64,000 nucleotides of DNA from assembly GCA_019096065.1 (NCBI GenBank), contig JAGUCH010000009.1:5032001-5096000 (forward strand), given 5' to 3'. This document shows positions 10,982 to 24,000 of the stretch, in pieces. The notes under the pieces are model-generated. The model worked only from the letters and a program-made list of their open reading frames with translations. It did not search any database and was not told the origin of the DNA. Position 1 is the first letter of the stretch; every line of letters begins with the position of its first letter. The DNA comes from Paracyclopina nana. Lineage: Eukaryota; Arthropoda; Copepoda; Cyclopoida; Cyclopettidae. Position numbers and translations under genes: made by a program.

Positions 10982-13458
10982 CTATGAAGATGCTAAAATT
11001 ACTCCACTATTTGTGCGCATCTCGTAATGTCCACCGTTGCTCGCTTGCACCACGTTGTTCTCTCCCTTGCTTCTTCTCGGAGTGATTGGCTCGGATCTGA
11101 CTGGCTTGTAAAAATTGTGATATCCCAAGCAGAGGAAAACCAGCAGAACCAATACGACTCCGACGACAAAAAACGTGGGATACCTGCGCAATGTTAAGTT
11201 ATGATGAAACAATATGGAGCTGTAGTTTTGTTAATGCTTACAGAGCATTTCGTGCTCTTTCGGGAGTATTAATTGCCATATGCAACAAGCTGATGGTGTC
11301 CGGATCATCAATCACCTCAATCCCATCCGCAAACCACAGGAAAGGAAAGACTATGTCACGAAGCCCTTCAGCTTGCTTGATGTCGTCAATTCTGTACATT
11401 TGTATATTGATTTGGGTTCTGGCTTGCGCCTTCAGCCCAGTGCCCAACTTCTGCGATCAATCAATCATATTAAAAATTGCGATGGATATTTCATAAGAAT
11501 TATAGCTCACAGGTTGGATGTCGATGTAAAACTGATGCTTGTCTTGGTCAGGTTCCAGCCCTTCCACAGCTTCCAATAACGATGGGTCAGCCTGATGTAA
11601 CATTGGAATTAATTAAACTACTTGAGATATGGAAACAAAAAATGGCTACTTGGAAGAAATGCGGCCATGACATCAAGACCGGGGACCCAAATTGGCACGA
11701 TGACATGTTGAAGAGTCCACTGGGCACATTGCACCCACCCTTGACCATGCAATAGCAGTCATTGTCAGGGTTCACCGTCGGAGGTGCGAAAACGTCATCC
11801 GGAGGGACGAACCTGAAACCGGGCACTCCGCTGCTGATGACATCCTTCTGGAACGTCAGTGGCAAGCTGCGGCACAAATCACGGTTGAAAATGTACAACG
11901 TTTCGTTGCGCTGGATGTCCGGATGGAAAACGGATCCGTCGGTGCCACGGATTTTGTTGCATTGGTCGTTCTTCCAGAATGACAACTTTGCATTGCGATT
12001 CCAGGCTGCAATTTCGCCCACTTGGTTCACATTTTTCGTGCCAGTCCAAGTGGTGAGAATGCCCGGAGCGCTCCCATTTTTCTGCCAAAAAAGGAAGTAT
12101 TACGCTTTTTTCCACGAAAAATCAAGCAAATTCAAGTACCCCGATGAAGAGTCCAAATTTGTCAAATGGGAACGTCTGGTCTTCAGGGAAAATGCCTTTG
12201 CCCAATTGGATGAGCGGATTATCGTAACCCCATAAAATCTCCTTCACTGTCACTGACACGAACGGGGTCTGCTTCAAGATTTCCAGCATCGATCCCAATG
12301 CCACTCGAATCAAGCTTTCCGTTTCTCGCACTGCGCTGATGGCTGCCAATGATGTCTGCAACCAGAAAAAAGAAACGATTTTTCGGCTATGCCAATCATT
12401 TTAGAAAATTAATTTCAATCACGTCAATGCTAAATAATGTTAAAGAAATTCGATCATCATATGTTTTGATTTCTAGTCAATGTAAGCTTTAAATGTGCAT
12501 AAACAAGAGCTAGTTTTTGCTCACCAGCATGGGTAAATTGGGTAGCGTGAGAAGAGTGTTCTCCTTGCCAACGCTGAGATCTTCTCGAAAATAGAAGGTT
12601 TTCTTCTGCCCAAATTCCACCTGGTCCCCATTCTCCTTCCATGTCACGTTGACTTTTTCCCATTTCTCTCTGCAATAATTATCGTGGCATTTCGCAATTT
12701 GGTGAGCAACTAACGAGCCTTACTGGTAGACAAAGGGACCTATTTCCCTTAGAATGGGCTTATCACCGGATAAAAATCCACTCGGATTTGTGACGTTGAA
12801 AAAGTACAATTTGAGGTAGGGCGTGATTGGCGGCGATTGCCATACTTTGGCAATTTTTGATCCCTCTCGCAGTGGAATTTCCTGTAAATCAGATCGGATA
12901 TCATCATCGTAAACTAGAGGGTGGAAATGCATTATAAAATCACCAGCAACAACCCCAATTTCAAGACGTTCCTGGTAAAATTGAAACTCTTCTGAAATGC
13001 ACACCGCATTCCAATCATAGCAGTTTCAAGAGGGTGGTGGAGGCAAAAGAGGCCGCCAGTTATTAAAATGCAATTTTCAATGTATCGATAAAAACGAAAT
13101 ATAGTTCAGGAAATCATCATTCTTCCCAGTTTCTTTTGGCCGGTAATCAGCCATGCATAGCTTTTACGATTCATTTAAGAATTTTATAGCAGAACTTTTT
13201 GCTTATCATCAGCGGAAAAGGCGGTGACCGCACACGTGAATATTTTGCAGTCTTACCGATTTGATGATTCCATCGATGAAGTCATTGAAGAAGAGGAGCA
13301 CGAGAATGCCACAGACCAAGCTGGCGATGCCCAAAACGAAAGTGATGGCTGCAAGTATTTTGCACATAGGGAACAACAATAATGTCACGTGTGTGTTTTG
13401 CCATACCTGCACAACAATGCTTGCATCTGGCGCACTGTTTACGGAGGCTGTAGCCCAT
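10982..13458 (-). CDS. CD36 / SCARB-family scavenger receptor
   Basis: Nine minus-strand exons: 13458–13407, 13348–13257, 12881–12724, 12669–12525, 12355–12140, 12081–11650, 11591–11511, 11450–11242 and 11183–10982. They give 528 residues in consistent phase. Topology is that of CD36: a short Cys-rich cytoplasmic N-terminus (MGYSLRKQCARCKHCC) with likely palmitoylation sites, TM1 at about 18–40, a large ectodomain, and TM2 at about 465–485. Family motifs are VWQSPPITPYLKLYFFNVTNP, GDKPILREIGPFVYQ, and the clustered ectodomain cysteines ending CYCMVKGGCNVPSGLFNMSSC. The family binds lipoproteins, lipids or apoptotic cells (croquemort, emp, SNMP in insects). ATG 13458 is preferred over ATG 13367 because a 56-base intron (13349–13406) restores the typical N-terminus; the alternative would start inside that intron. 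Confidence 0.92.
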
Positions 13459-13808
13459 AATGGTGGTTGTCACTAGTCCCAAGTCATTTCTATGATTGGA
13501 GAGAACCCAAAATTCTCCAACAACTGAGCTGAGCTGGAGATCCCAGGTAAACTGACGTCTCGCGGAAGCTGGAAGGACCACTAGCCTATTCTCAACTGCT
13601 GCTGAAGCCGCATGCAACATAGCTGCGAGCTAACACTCACCTATGTGCTTCTCTATACATGCTATGCAGCGGTTGCTCGGCGAAACTGCGCGAGCCAACG
13701 TTGTTAGCATTTTGATTCACTCGCAGCTTACAGTGTTTGGGCTCAGCCAAACCAACTGACAATGCGAAACGGTGTCAACTTGACTACACACTTTATTGGC
13801 AATTGCGA
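13459..13808. other. Short spacer between tandem minus-strand genes
   Basis: It holds the upstream region of the CD36-family gene and the end of the SUMO-protease gene. A minus-strand AATAAA at 13792–13797 lies about 12 bases past that stop, so its 3' UTR is very short. No other feature is seen. Confidence 0.55.
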
Positions 13809-15891
13809 TCATGGATGAATTACTGTATTCTTGACAATTTCGTAGACCATCCGCCGACGATAATAGGGCATGTCATCCTGCGTGAATGTGATGTTTGCGT
13901 TTCGCGACAAGTACTCCGCGTATTTCAACGTGAACACGCCACAGTCCGAGCCGTTCATTTGGCGAGGAATATCCTTGACGTTCACCATCTCGAATCCAGA
14001 GGTGTCAAAGGTACTCTTCTTCTTGTCCATGTGCTCCTGCTCCAAGTACTTGAGGAGCAGCTTCAAAATCTCGCTCTTGTCACTGCCCATCGAGTCGTAA
14101 AAGTAGACGCCTTTCTTCTTCAAATTGATGATGGCCAAGCACCAATGGACGTCCAGGTGAACCGGCACCAGGATGATGTCATACGAAAAGATGTCCACCT
14201 TGCGCGTCCATCGCTTGAGCGCAGCATAGCCAGCAGTCCGGAGCTTGGGCAGGAAAAAAGTGTTCATGGCGTACACTTTGGGCCAATTGTCAGTGGACGC
14301 GGATCTGGCGACAATCATCTGCATGTAGAAGTTGATGATTTCATCGTTGAGCCAATTCAAGCCGCGCAACGTGTCCAAATCTTTGCGAGTGATGGCGATG
14401 TTGTGCGCTTCAACCAAAGTGGCATTTTGAGGCCTCGACAAAATCTGATCGATCTCGCTCTCCATCTCAGGAGTGAGTTCGGGCAGCTCGGTACATTCCT
14501 CATCCTCAGATTCCTCCTCGGGCTCGGGTATGGCGACCTCGGTGATGGCCAAGTGCCGTCGCATACGCTCCTCAACAGATCTCGCCAACTTGTCACACCT
14601 CTCATTGGCATGGTCAAGCTTGATTTTCTCCTCTTCTATGAGAATTTCGCGGTCTTGCCGACGGGTGTCATACTTTTGACGAAGGCTCGCCAGGAACTCG
14701 GGCTTGTAAATATCCAGCACCTCCAGCTCGGACGCCAGTGAGTTGGTAGTCGGTGATGTCGCCGAAGACTTTTTCGAAGCCGTGGGACTACTTTTTCGAG
14801 GTGACAAAGTGTCAAGCACCTCGATGACATCTCTGTCATCTTTGCCTTCATATGATTTAGGACGACTCCTGATAGGATCCTCTTCATCAAGGGTGATAAC
14901 AGCTGGCTGGAAATGGGGCTTCTTTTTGTACTTTTCCAGCTGCTCCAGAATGGACTTTTCTTCGGCCGGGTTCCGCCTCAAGTAGGAGTGGTGCTGAATC
15001 GGCTTTGCTGGAGAGGACCTTTTGAAGATTGGAGATCGGCCAACCGGGGACAAATGAGACTTGTAATCAAGTATCTTGACTAACGAGTCGTTGGTGACGG
15101 GATCGGCCACAATGTTCTTCAAAAGCGACTGATACTGCTCGAATTCTTGAGGACGGTAGCAAAATGCCTTGGCACCTTGACCACGTGGCGTGCCTGACAG
15201 GTGCCTTGAGGTGAAGGAACGTCTCTTAATGGTTGGCTTGCTGATGCCAGAGCTCATTGGACTATGCCAAAAGCTTGGAGAGGTGGCAAACGATGTGCGA
15301 GCAGTGATCTTGTGCTCTTTCAGCTTCTTCAAGATCGACTCCGGACGGCTCCTTTCCCGCCGATCCCAGTCGAGTTTCTCCCCAGTGGATACGAAAAACG
15401 GTGTCGTCACCTTCATTGTAGACGACAGCACGGTGGAGTGACCCACAGGGTGGAATCGCATGCTCGCCAAATCAGGCGAGTTATTGTGGACTTCTTCGAC
15501 AATTTGGATCTCATCCTCATCTTCCCTCGGTCGACTCTTTTTCGATGAAACTTTTCGACTCTGCCTACTGTCATGCACAATCCTACGAAAAAAATGCATA
15601 ATGAACAATATGAAACATTGGAATATTTTGAAAACCATACCTGATATCATCGTCGCCATTGGGTGCGTTCAAGGACGAACGAGGCATTTTCGGGTCAATT
15701 GATGATGATCCACCGAAAAAGTAGTTGTACACGGTAGAAAAGGCGTTTTTAGCAGCGCCCCAAATACCGCTGTGTTCAACTCTACGACGTTTGTTGTCCT
15801 GCTCAAAGGACTCTTCGAGGTTCTCCGAAATAGTTTGCTGCTGAGGTCGGGACCTTTTCTTGCCGCGTGAGCCTTGCCGCGACCCTTCCAT
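13809..15891 (-). CDS. SENP1/Ulp1-type SUMO-specific cysteine protease
   Basis: Two minus-strand exons, 15891–15641 and 15582–13809, split by a 58-base intron, encode 674 residues. The first two thirds are hydrophilic and basic, with a likely nuclear signal near the N-terminus (RGKKRSRP, NKRRR). A coiled stretch near EEEKIKLDHANERCDKLARS leads into the C-terminal C48 peptidase domain (about residues 455–674). Recognition motifs are RGLNWLNDEIINFYM and DVHWCLAIINLKKKG. The catalytic set is visible: His563, Asp580, Gln625 and Cys631 in the context QMNGSDCGVF. The enzyme matures SUMO precursors and removes SUMO from target proteins in the nucleus. Length and layout match SENP1 (human about 640). 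It is divergent from the PP6 subunit gene, with 682 bases between start codons. Confidence 0.95.
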
Positions 15892-16573
15892 TATACCTTA
15901 ATCGAATCTTCTCATCCCTTTTGGTCGGTCTTGAAAGGAAATTGTGAAGCTCTCGCAAAAGTGTATAATTTTGATCTCGTTCTGTTTTGGCTTTTTTTCG
16001 CTTGGTGAGATCGTGGCTGAATTGAGCATTCCCTCTTGTTTTGCTAGGGTTGACAAAAAAAAGCAGTAATTCACAATTTAGCCTTGTTAATTACAGCAAG
16101 ACTCTAAGAACTTTTTTGAGCATACAATTTCCAAAAAATTAAGGACAAACTGGAAGTCTAAATCACATGTCATTCACTTCAAATAAGCTAAACTTATGCT
16201 AACTTCAAGGTTCAAAGAAACCCTAAGTTCAACTTTGTTAGCCTTAACAGCCGTTTTCGTTCAAAGCCTGCGCTACCTCAAAAAGGAAAATGCGAGTTTA
16301 GTTGTAATCTTTTTTATGTAGCGATTGTCGGTCGTTTTCCCGAGAAATTGGCCCATTCAAACAACAAAGTTATTTTTTGTCTACTTTTGTACTCAAAAAG
16401 GCGCAAAATGACCGTTTCTTTGATATTTTGGCCGAATGAGAGAGAAAATATAAAGGAAAAAAATATCTTTTCTATCGGAAGAAAATATTCATCATCAGCA
16501 AAAAAATAATACTTCGGAAGGAAGAGAATCATTTGCGTTCTGTGACAAATTCATGAGCTAGACACATTCAAGC
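15892..16573. promoter_or_regulatory. Divergent promoter region (SENP / PP6 regulatory subunit)
   Basis: 682 bases separate two head-to-head start codons. Both promoters and leaders must lie here, probably shared. I see no TATA box at a convincing distance on either side, as is common for housekeeping genes. Open frames in it are short and unsupported. Confidence 0.5.
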
Positions 16574-19500
16574 ATGTTTTGGCGTTACCCCAACGTTGCC
16601 ACGTCGCAGATCGACACCATATTAGAGAAGGAAAACGTCACCTTGACTGAAGTTCTCGAGAACGAAGGCGTCATTCAAGAGTGCAAAAACCACAACAAGA
16701 AATTAGTCGATTTGTAAGTTTCGTGGTTTTCGCCCTCTTCTCTTCTTTTTCATCTTTTATTGTTGCCTAAAGAAAAAGTTGGCTTTCTTAGATCAGCCGT
16801 TCGGAGCGTGATTTGTTCTGGTTCAGAATGACCTCATTTTACACTTGTTTCAGCTTAACGAAGCCGGAGGAGTTGTCAGAGTTGATCAGCTTGATCATTT
16901 CTGAGCCGTCTAAGGATGTGGACGAAAATGACCGGTTCAAGCTTCCCTACATCGCCGCAGAAGTTTTGAGTTGCGAAGATCCTCAAATATGCCATTCCAT
17001 CAGCCAGGACGAAGCTTTGCTCGACAAGCTCTTTTCATTTCTGGAGTGCGAACCGCCCGCAAACCCTTTACTCGCTTCCTACTTCAGCAAAGCATTTGGT
17101 GTCCTCATATCCAGAAAGCCTGAACAGGTTTGGCCTCAACTTTGACTTCATTTTCTTCCTCTGTTCAATGTTTTGACAGTTGGCTATTTCACAGAACTGG
17201 TACGATCATCAATTCAACTGCCTTCAAATCATTGATTTCCTCAAGAAAAAGGACTTTGTGGCCCAGTCCCTTAGGCACATTGGGACCTCTGCTGTCACTG
17301 ATCTCATACTCAGGTTGATCAATTGCCTCGAATCAGGGGAAATCAAAACTGGAATTCTTGAAGTATTCACGTTGCTCAAAAATACTCACGTTTGATTTGC
17401 AACAGCATTTTTTTGTTTGCAGTGGCTCAACGAGAAGGAACTAGTTCAGTCCCTCATCAAGCTGATCGATGAAAAGCACGATCGTGACACTCATGACAAC
17501 GCTTCCAGACTCGTCATCGAGATTCTGCGAGTTTCCAGAGACGGCCAATATGCTCCAGCGACAGATCGGTACGACGATCCCTTGTTGAACACTTTAGAAA
17601 GTGCTGAGACTGTCGAGCTGTTGCTAGGCATCATATTTGGCAAGGCGAAGGTAATTTCCAGTGTTTCCATTTTTGACAGTATAAATTGCCTATTTTTGTA
17701 GCAAGAAGACGAAAATGCGACCACTCCTCCAGACTCGGTGATTTCCAATGCTCTTGCAATCATTTTGGCACTCTTGGAGACGCTCTCGGCTGTGAATAAT
17801 AGCATCAATGCGAGCAACCAAGTCGACCCCAACACGGAGTTTGGTGGGAACTTTTCAAATCAGAACCCCAACTCTTGTGAATTGAGTCCCGAAGATCTTG
17901 CCAAACAAGAGGCCACTGTGAACGCAATTCTGAACGCCATTATTCCTTGGCTAGGGGATTTCACCCAATTGCTGGTGAACCCGCCCAACATGGTAGCAAT
18001 GAAGACCACCATCGGGGTTCTCGATCCTCCCTTGGGTCAGACTAGATTAAGTACGTTCAACATTCGCATTCTATTTTTACTCTCCACTCAATTGCCTGTT
18101 TTTAGGTGTAACCAAGCTGATTTGTACGTTGCTATCTACCAACAATAGAGCCATTTATACCAAGCTCAAAGAACTCGGGACGATCAACATTCTTTTGGTG
18201 AGTGCGCCTTTCTCAAATGCCAACAAGTCGCTGAAAAGTAATGTTGCTCGTGCATTTCAGGACCTTTTCTTCAAATACTCGTTCAACAATTTCCTCCACG
18301 CTCAAGTTGAAGAATGCATTAGGCTCATTTTTGCCTGGAATGGTTCCAAAGCGGGTAAGAGTGCAGAGTGTGCTCCTTCTGCTCACATCAGAGTCAAAAC
18401 GCCACCTACTGTTGAAATGGTGGAGCATGACGATGACAAAAAATCCGACGAAGGTGCTGAGCAGGATGGTGCCACAGCTGCTCTCGAAGAGCCTCAAGAT
18501 GACTCGAAAATGGCAGACACTGAACCCGAGCCTTCAGCTGCTGCCGTTGCGGAAGATCTTTACGAAAATCCTCTTCTCGTCGATGTGAGATTATTTTTCG
18601 TAGACACCTTAACTGGCAAATTTATTGACTTACTTTTTACAGCTCTACAGCAACTGTCGCCTTGTGGAACGGGTTTTGGAAGCATGGGAACAAAACGAGT
18701 CCGACGAATTAAAGCCCGGTTTCTATAGGAAAGGCTACATGGGTCATTTAACGAAAATTGCCAATGTCATGGTAAATTGACCTCTATTTGTTTTGGCTTT
18801 GATGAATTTAGGCATGCCTTTTTTAGCATGAGCATATGAGCGTCAAATCCAGCTGTCAGACCACCATTGAGGAGCATTTCAGCCACTATCCCCAAGAAAC
18901 CCGCGAGAAATGGGAGGCTTTTGTCACTGGCAAATTGGCTGAGCTCAACGAAAAGAGCAAACTGATTCCTATCTCTTCGTACTCCAAACAATCATCGAGT
19001 GACGATGAAGATGCCGACTTTAAAGACATTCCATATCCGCAAGAGTCCAGCCCTGAGGCTCAAGTAAGCTCAAGGCAAAATGCCTTTTTTCCCTGCTAAA
19101 GTAATGCGCTTTTATTTCGTAGATGTTTTCCGATTACCAGCTGCAGAACATGTCTGAGAACTTTGTGGACACTTTTGGATTTCCGGATGGAGCCTTCCAT
19201 GAAAACGCAGACGACGACAGCGATGACATGCATCGGCTCACGACAGTTTTATCGGAGGATCCCGCATCACCATCCTCTTCCGACGCTTCTGCCAAGGCCC
19301 AAGGCCTTTTCGAGTCCATTTGCGAGCAGAGATTCACTAGTTTCCCAGGTGGCCTTGAGGGCGATGAAAATGACATGAATGAAGAGGAGGCGGAGGAGGA
19401 AGAGGATCCTTGGGCTGACAAGACGAAAGAAATCAACTTTACCACTACGTCGGCGTCTGTGAGCAAGAGCCATAATAGCAGAAATTCCTCTGATGAAGAG

Positions 19501-20194
19501 GAAGAAGAAGGCTCGCCACCCACCAAAGCAGAAGAATCGGCGGCCGCCGCCAAAAAGGCCAAGTCTTCCAATGAAACCGAAATGGATGTCGATGACGAGG
19601 ACGAAGGTAAATCGGTAGAAAATTGTAGGCTTTTTTGCAAAATCTTTGGAGTAGCTTGTAGGTGAGCAGGGATTGCTTTCCCAAAATGAATGGGCTTCTA
19701 TATTGCAGACTGGGCAGACTTTAATAACAGAGACTCCTCCTCTGAGGTCGTGGAATCAGCCTTGGGAGCCTCAGACATGGACACTGGAAATCCGTGGGAC
19801 TCGAAGCCTTTGGCTGCCTCCACTACTGCGCCCTTTGACAACCCTTTTGGTGGGTCCCCCAACCCCTCAGCAACAGAGGCCGAAGGCTGGGCCAACTTTT
19901 CGAACACCAATAACGACCTCCTACCTGACTCTGAGATGAGCCCTGCCAAAGCTGATGATGAGCCAGCACCAAAAGTTGATGATGAGCCTGCTGCTAAAGC
20001 TGATGATGGTGAACTTGAGGTCAAAGAAACTCCGATTGCTGCTACAGAAGATCCAGAAGCAAACGCCTCTGAAGAAAGCACGACCAAAATCACATCTGTT
20101 GCTGAAGAAGGGTAAACGTGAATATAAAGCCACAATGTGATTGGCGATAATTTTTTCTTCTCATTTTTGCAGGCTGGAAGTCCACATGCAATAA
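16574..20194 (+). CDS. SAPS-domain regulatory subunit of protein phosphatase 6 (PPP6R)
   Basis: Twelve exons: 16574–16713, 16854–17127, 17180–17362, 17423–17650, 17702–18050, 18106–18197, 18261–18584, 18643–18771, 18827–19063, 19123–19606, 19709–20111 and 20173–20194. They encode 954 residues in consistent phase. The N-terminus (MFWRYPNVATSQIDTILEKE) opens the SAPS helical-repeat domain. Further family blocks are VTKLICTLLS, FNNFLHAQVEECIRL, LYSNCRLVERVLEAWEQN and GYMGHLTKIANVM. The C-terminal third is acidic, with EEEAEEEEDPWAD and a repeated KADDEPA-type stretch, plus WADF/WANF motifs as in vertebrate PPP6R3. SAPS proteins bind the PP6 catalytic subunit and direct it to substrates in mitosis and DNA repair. 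Without the last splice the frame ends at TAA 20113–20115, so the two forms differ only in the final residues. Poly(A) signals occur at 20527–20532 and 20815–20820. Confidence 0.93.
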
Positions 20195-21068
20195 CTAGAG
20201 TACAAAAGAGGCTTTTCTTGTTTGTGTTTTCGATGCTCGGACAGCAAATTTGTAGGGGAAAAAAGCTCAAAAAAGCAACCATTGCATTGTGCGACGTCAA
20301 CTGATTTATTAGTGGTTTCCTGTGATAGAAAACGAAGACGAAGAAAAAAGTGAAAAACCGTCCCTTATTGAGAAAAAAATCGCAAAAGGCAAAATCGCAC
20401 CGCAAACAATTTTTCGTCTGTGTGTGTGATCATGAAGCAGCTACTACTATTACATTTACTACTACTGTAATCTTCTTTTTTTGCGCATTACTCTGAAATT
20501 AATGCTAGACCTTCAAAAGTGGAAGAAATAAATGCGAAACTTAGAGTTGAACTCCTAGGATTTCTTGCGAGAGCCGAAAATATGTTGTTAGTTTTTTCAT
20601 CAAGCTGGTCGTCATGCAATCTAAGGATGCAGTCAAATAAGGAAGCGGACCAGTGTGCAACATTTCCTCTCCATGATGACTAACACCAACGATACACCAG
20701 CTTGCTGGGCAATGGCGTGACTTCGAAAAAACTTCACCCCTGAAAAATCGAAAAATTTCACCCCTCCTTCAAAACAGGGATTTTTTAGATCCTCTCTTCA
20801 TTTCTGAGAGAAGCAATAAAGTTGGTTTTAAAAAACCAGTTATTTTTCAGCAGGTTGTGAATACTGCGCGTTTAAGACCTTTTTAGTGCCTTGGAAGCTC
20901 TGATGATTGTGGTGGGTTGGTGCACCTCACCAAAGGCCGGCGAGGCTGCGGCAAGGTGCTCGTCGTTGTCCATGAAGTAGGAGGAGCTTTCACCTGAAAG
21001 CAACCACGACGGCGTACTCGACGGTTTTGCCCGCCGCGAATTCCGCCAGTCTTTTGCAGCACGACAAA
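20195..21068. other. 3' UTR of PPP6R and upstream region of jumeau-like gene
   Basis: It holds two AATAAA signals (20527, 20815) for the upstream gene, then 250 bases leading to the forkhead gene start. The last part is richer in G+C than the rest of the spacer, in line with a leader. No other gene is seen. Confidence 0.5.
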
Positions 21069-24000
21069 ATGTACACAGCTACCAAATCAAGCCCTCCCGA
21101 GGCTCCCGAGGTGCAGCAGCCTCAGGAGAGTCTCACCTACTGGACAGATTCGAGGTCGGCAGCCTCCACCATGTCGAGGCCGAACCCCTCAGTGTCCAAC
21201 TGCGGCCTGGTCATTGTTCAGGTCCAGCCCGAGCAGAGAGACCAGTACCAGCGGCCTCAATATTACGAGCAGCCTCCACCGCAGCAGCCTCAACTGACGA
21301 ATTGGTCCAACATCACGCTGGACAACAGGATTTTCCTCACTGACACCATTCACCAGCAGCAGCCTCAGATTTTGCATGAAGACCCTGCCCAAGTTGTGGA
21401 GGTCGAGGCCGTCGAGGCTGCCGAGGACGAGGACGAAGGGTACAGAACTTCGCCAGGATCAGGCAACAGCCCACAGTCCAATAATGAGTCACCCCCGCCC
21501 AAAAATTTGATGGGCAAAAAGGTGAGGCCGCTGCCGACCTCCAAAATGGCCGCTGCGGCGCAAAACGGCCTCCGTAAGGAGGGAGACGAGAATAACCTCA
21601 TGTGGTTATTGGACTTCAAATTGGACTTCTTCAACGAAGCCGAAGCCCATGGAAAAGAAAAAGGTAATTTTCCAATCTGTTACGCCTCAATATCAAAGGG
21701 AAATTTCCCAAGGTATGCTTCATAATAATAAGATTTGCGCTCGATCACGAGTGTCGAATAGCAGCATGCAATTAGCCTCAAAGGTGATGAAAAATATGGG
21801 AAAAGGGGTGAAAAAGATCAACAATCTAGCTATGAAGGCTGCAATTAGGCTATATCGAATTTGACACTCGATCCCTTGGGAGTCTTCGGCAATTTGTTAG
21901 CTGTGAAAGCCACAAGTATGTGTTACATTAGCATTAATAATTCACGCGCATATGTGACGCCCACTCATCAAAATGCACAATAAAAGGATGATATCTAATG
22001 GCAAAAGTAATAACAATAACATGGCCCGAACGGTGAGGAGATTTCCTATGAAAACCGTGATGTCACCTGAAAGTAGGCAGCCGGTCTTCCCCACTGTGCA
22101 CGAGGAGACAGATGCGGCAAATGTGCTTTATGGTTGTAACTCGGGTTAATCAAAGTGTGACACAGTGAAATGATAATCCTGCGCAATTGCAATCAACGAT
22201 GTGATGAGAAATGAGGCACGCGACAGCCATAATTCAAAATACCTTTGAAAATTCCCTTCCAGCTCGAATTTGCTCTCAGACTGATCTAATTTTGCTAATT
22301 GCGCTTTCAGCATAATTGTAACAGATTTTTTGCTGCTCTCTTTGGCTGCATGATTCATTAGCAGTAATGAGTAAATCAGGTATTATATAGAGTATGATAA
22401 ATATAGTTTGTCGTCGTCTCGCTATAAAAGGGGTGAATGGTATGAGGCATGCAGGATTAATGACACACGGTCTCTTTCACAAAAGCTTTTTCATTAAAAA
22501 TGATCATGCACTTTTCTAATAAGCCGAAATGAGCTAGGCTTGCCAGAAATGGATGAAAATGGCTGCTGCAATCAATAATTTTTACAACGTCTCCATCGAG
22601 TGCCATTATCATAAACATGGAAAAACAGCAGATGAGCCCGCAATATAACTCTACATCAACTCTCTTGATGAGGGCAATTAAGTCAAATCCGTTGATCCAT
22701 GCTATGTACACGATCCTCAAATGAGCACGAGCTACCTTCGCTCTATACCACAAATTATTTTCCGCTCTCGTTGTTTTCCATCATCATCAAATGGCATTGC
22801 AATTGATTGCTGGCTAGCCTGCATTCCAAATTCCGACAGCAGCAGCCATTTTCGCATCATCATCAGAAAAAAGCCATAAAGTGAAATTGCGGGCAGATGG
22901 AAAAGCGTTCAAATTTTTTTCAGTCAAAAAAAAATGAAAACATGTCTGACCATGTTCCTGTTCTCGCGTGATGCGCGTGTGTCTGCCATGGTAAAATCAC
23001 GGCATGCTCTTTTTTATTTGCTAAACTTTTACCTACAGATCGAATTTCTGCTGGGATGATTGAAAGCAGCGAAAACGGCCACGTCCTCATTCGGAGCTGC
23101 AATGAGGACCAAGAGGCTTTGGCAGCCTCACTTATGCAACATCACGAGGCCACGAGCGTGAGTGAGGTCATCATTCCATCAAATGGAGTCCAGCCTCAAT
23201 CAGAGGAGCCTCAGTTGATTCCAGAGGATTCCAGCAATAAGGTAAAAACTCCCTATGTTCACCTGGCATAAATAAGTAGCAATATTTTTATTCCATGCAT
23301 TTTTTGGTTCTGTTGATGAATAAGGCAATATATTAATAATTTCAGGAGTACGAGAAGAAGTATCGCAAACCACCCTATACATACACTGAGCTCATCACTC
23401 AAGCTCTGAAGGATTCCACGGCGTTGACAGTCTCGGGCATTTACAACTGGATTACGTAAGCCATTTTTTTTTATTGCTGCACACATCATTATTCTGTGTC
23501 GTCGTTTGCGGCTTTTTACTTTGCGGTTGAGCGCAAAAAGCGGCGCCGTTCCCAAACTGAGCAAATTATATGATAAGGACTCATCATCGCAGTAGTAACA
23601 TGGCAAACATCACGACCATTTAGTGCGCATGCACTTAAGCAATATAATTGGTATATTTGCAAACTCAGCCTGCATTTATCGTGAGAAAGTCAGTCCAAGT
23701 ACTGATTATGGCACCCTGGTCACGTTTTTCCGAAAGTCTATTATCATCTCACCACTGCGGGGTACATTGCCCAGCGAAAAACCGCCTTTTTCTCCATCAA
23801 GTCAGCTGGCTGAGTGGGATTTTCCCAGTGGGCTTTCTAGTGGGTTTTGAGGGCTGATTTCCCCCACCGTGTCTGCCTTGCTGTCATCCGGCACTTTTGG
23901 CTTCTGTCAACGCCGACCGCAAATGATTGAGTACGAACACGAGCTTTTTATACCTGGGCTATCCGATGTGAGAGGATGGCTATTTATACTTATTTTGGGG

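Noticed and set aside
13737-14741. Long plus-strand open frame (334 codons)
   Set aside because: It is antisense to the SENP-type protease exon, whose catalytic residues and splice structure are clear; its product has no recognisable domain.
20111-20194. Extra last exon of PPP6R as evidence for a functional isoform
   Set aside because: Spliced and unspliced forms differ only by a few terminal residues and both stop at once, so no functional claim is justified.
21727-21870. Possible inverted repeat (GAGTGTCGAATA … TTTGACACTCGAT) in intron 1 of the jumeau-like gene
   Set aside because: The arms match only partly and there is no target duplication; too weak to call a transposon or hairpin RNA.
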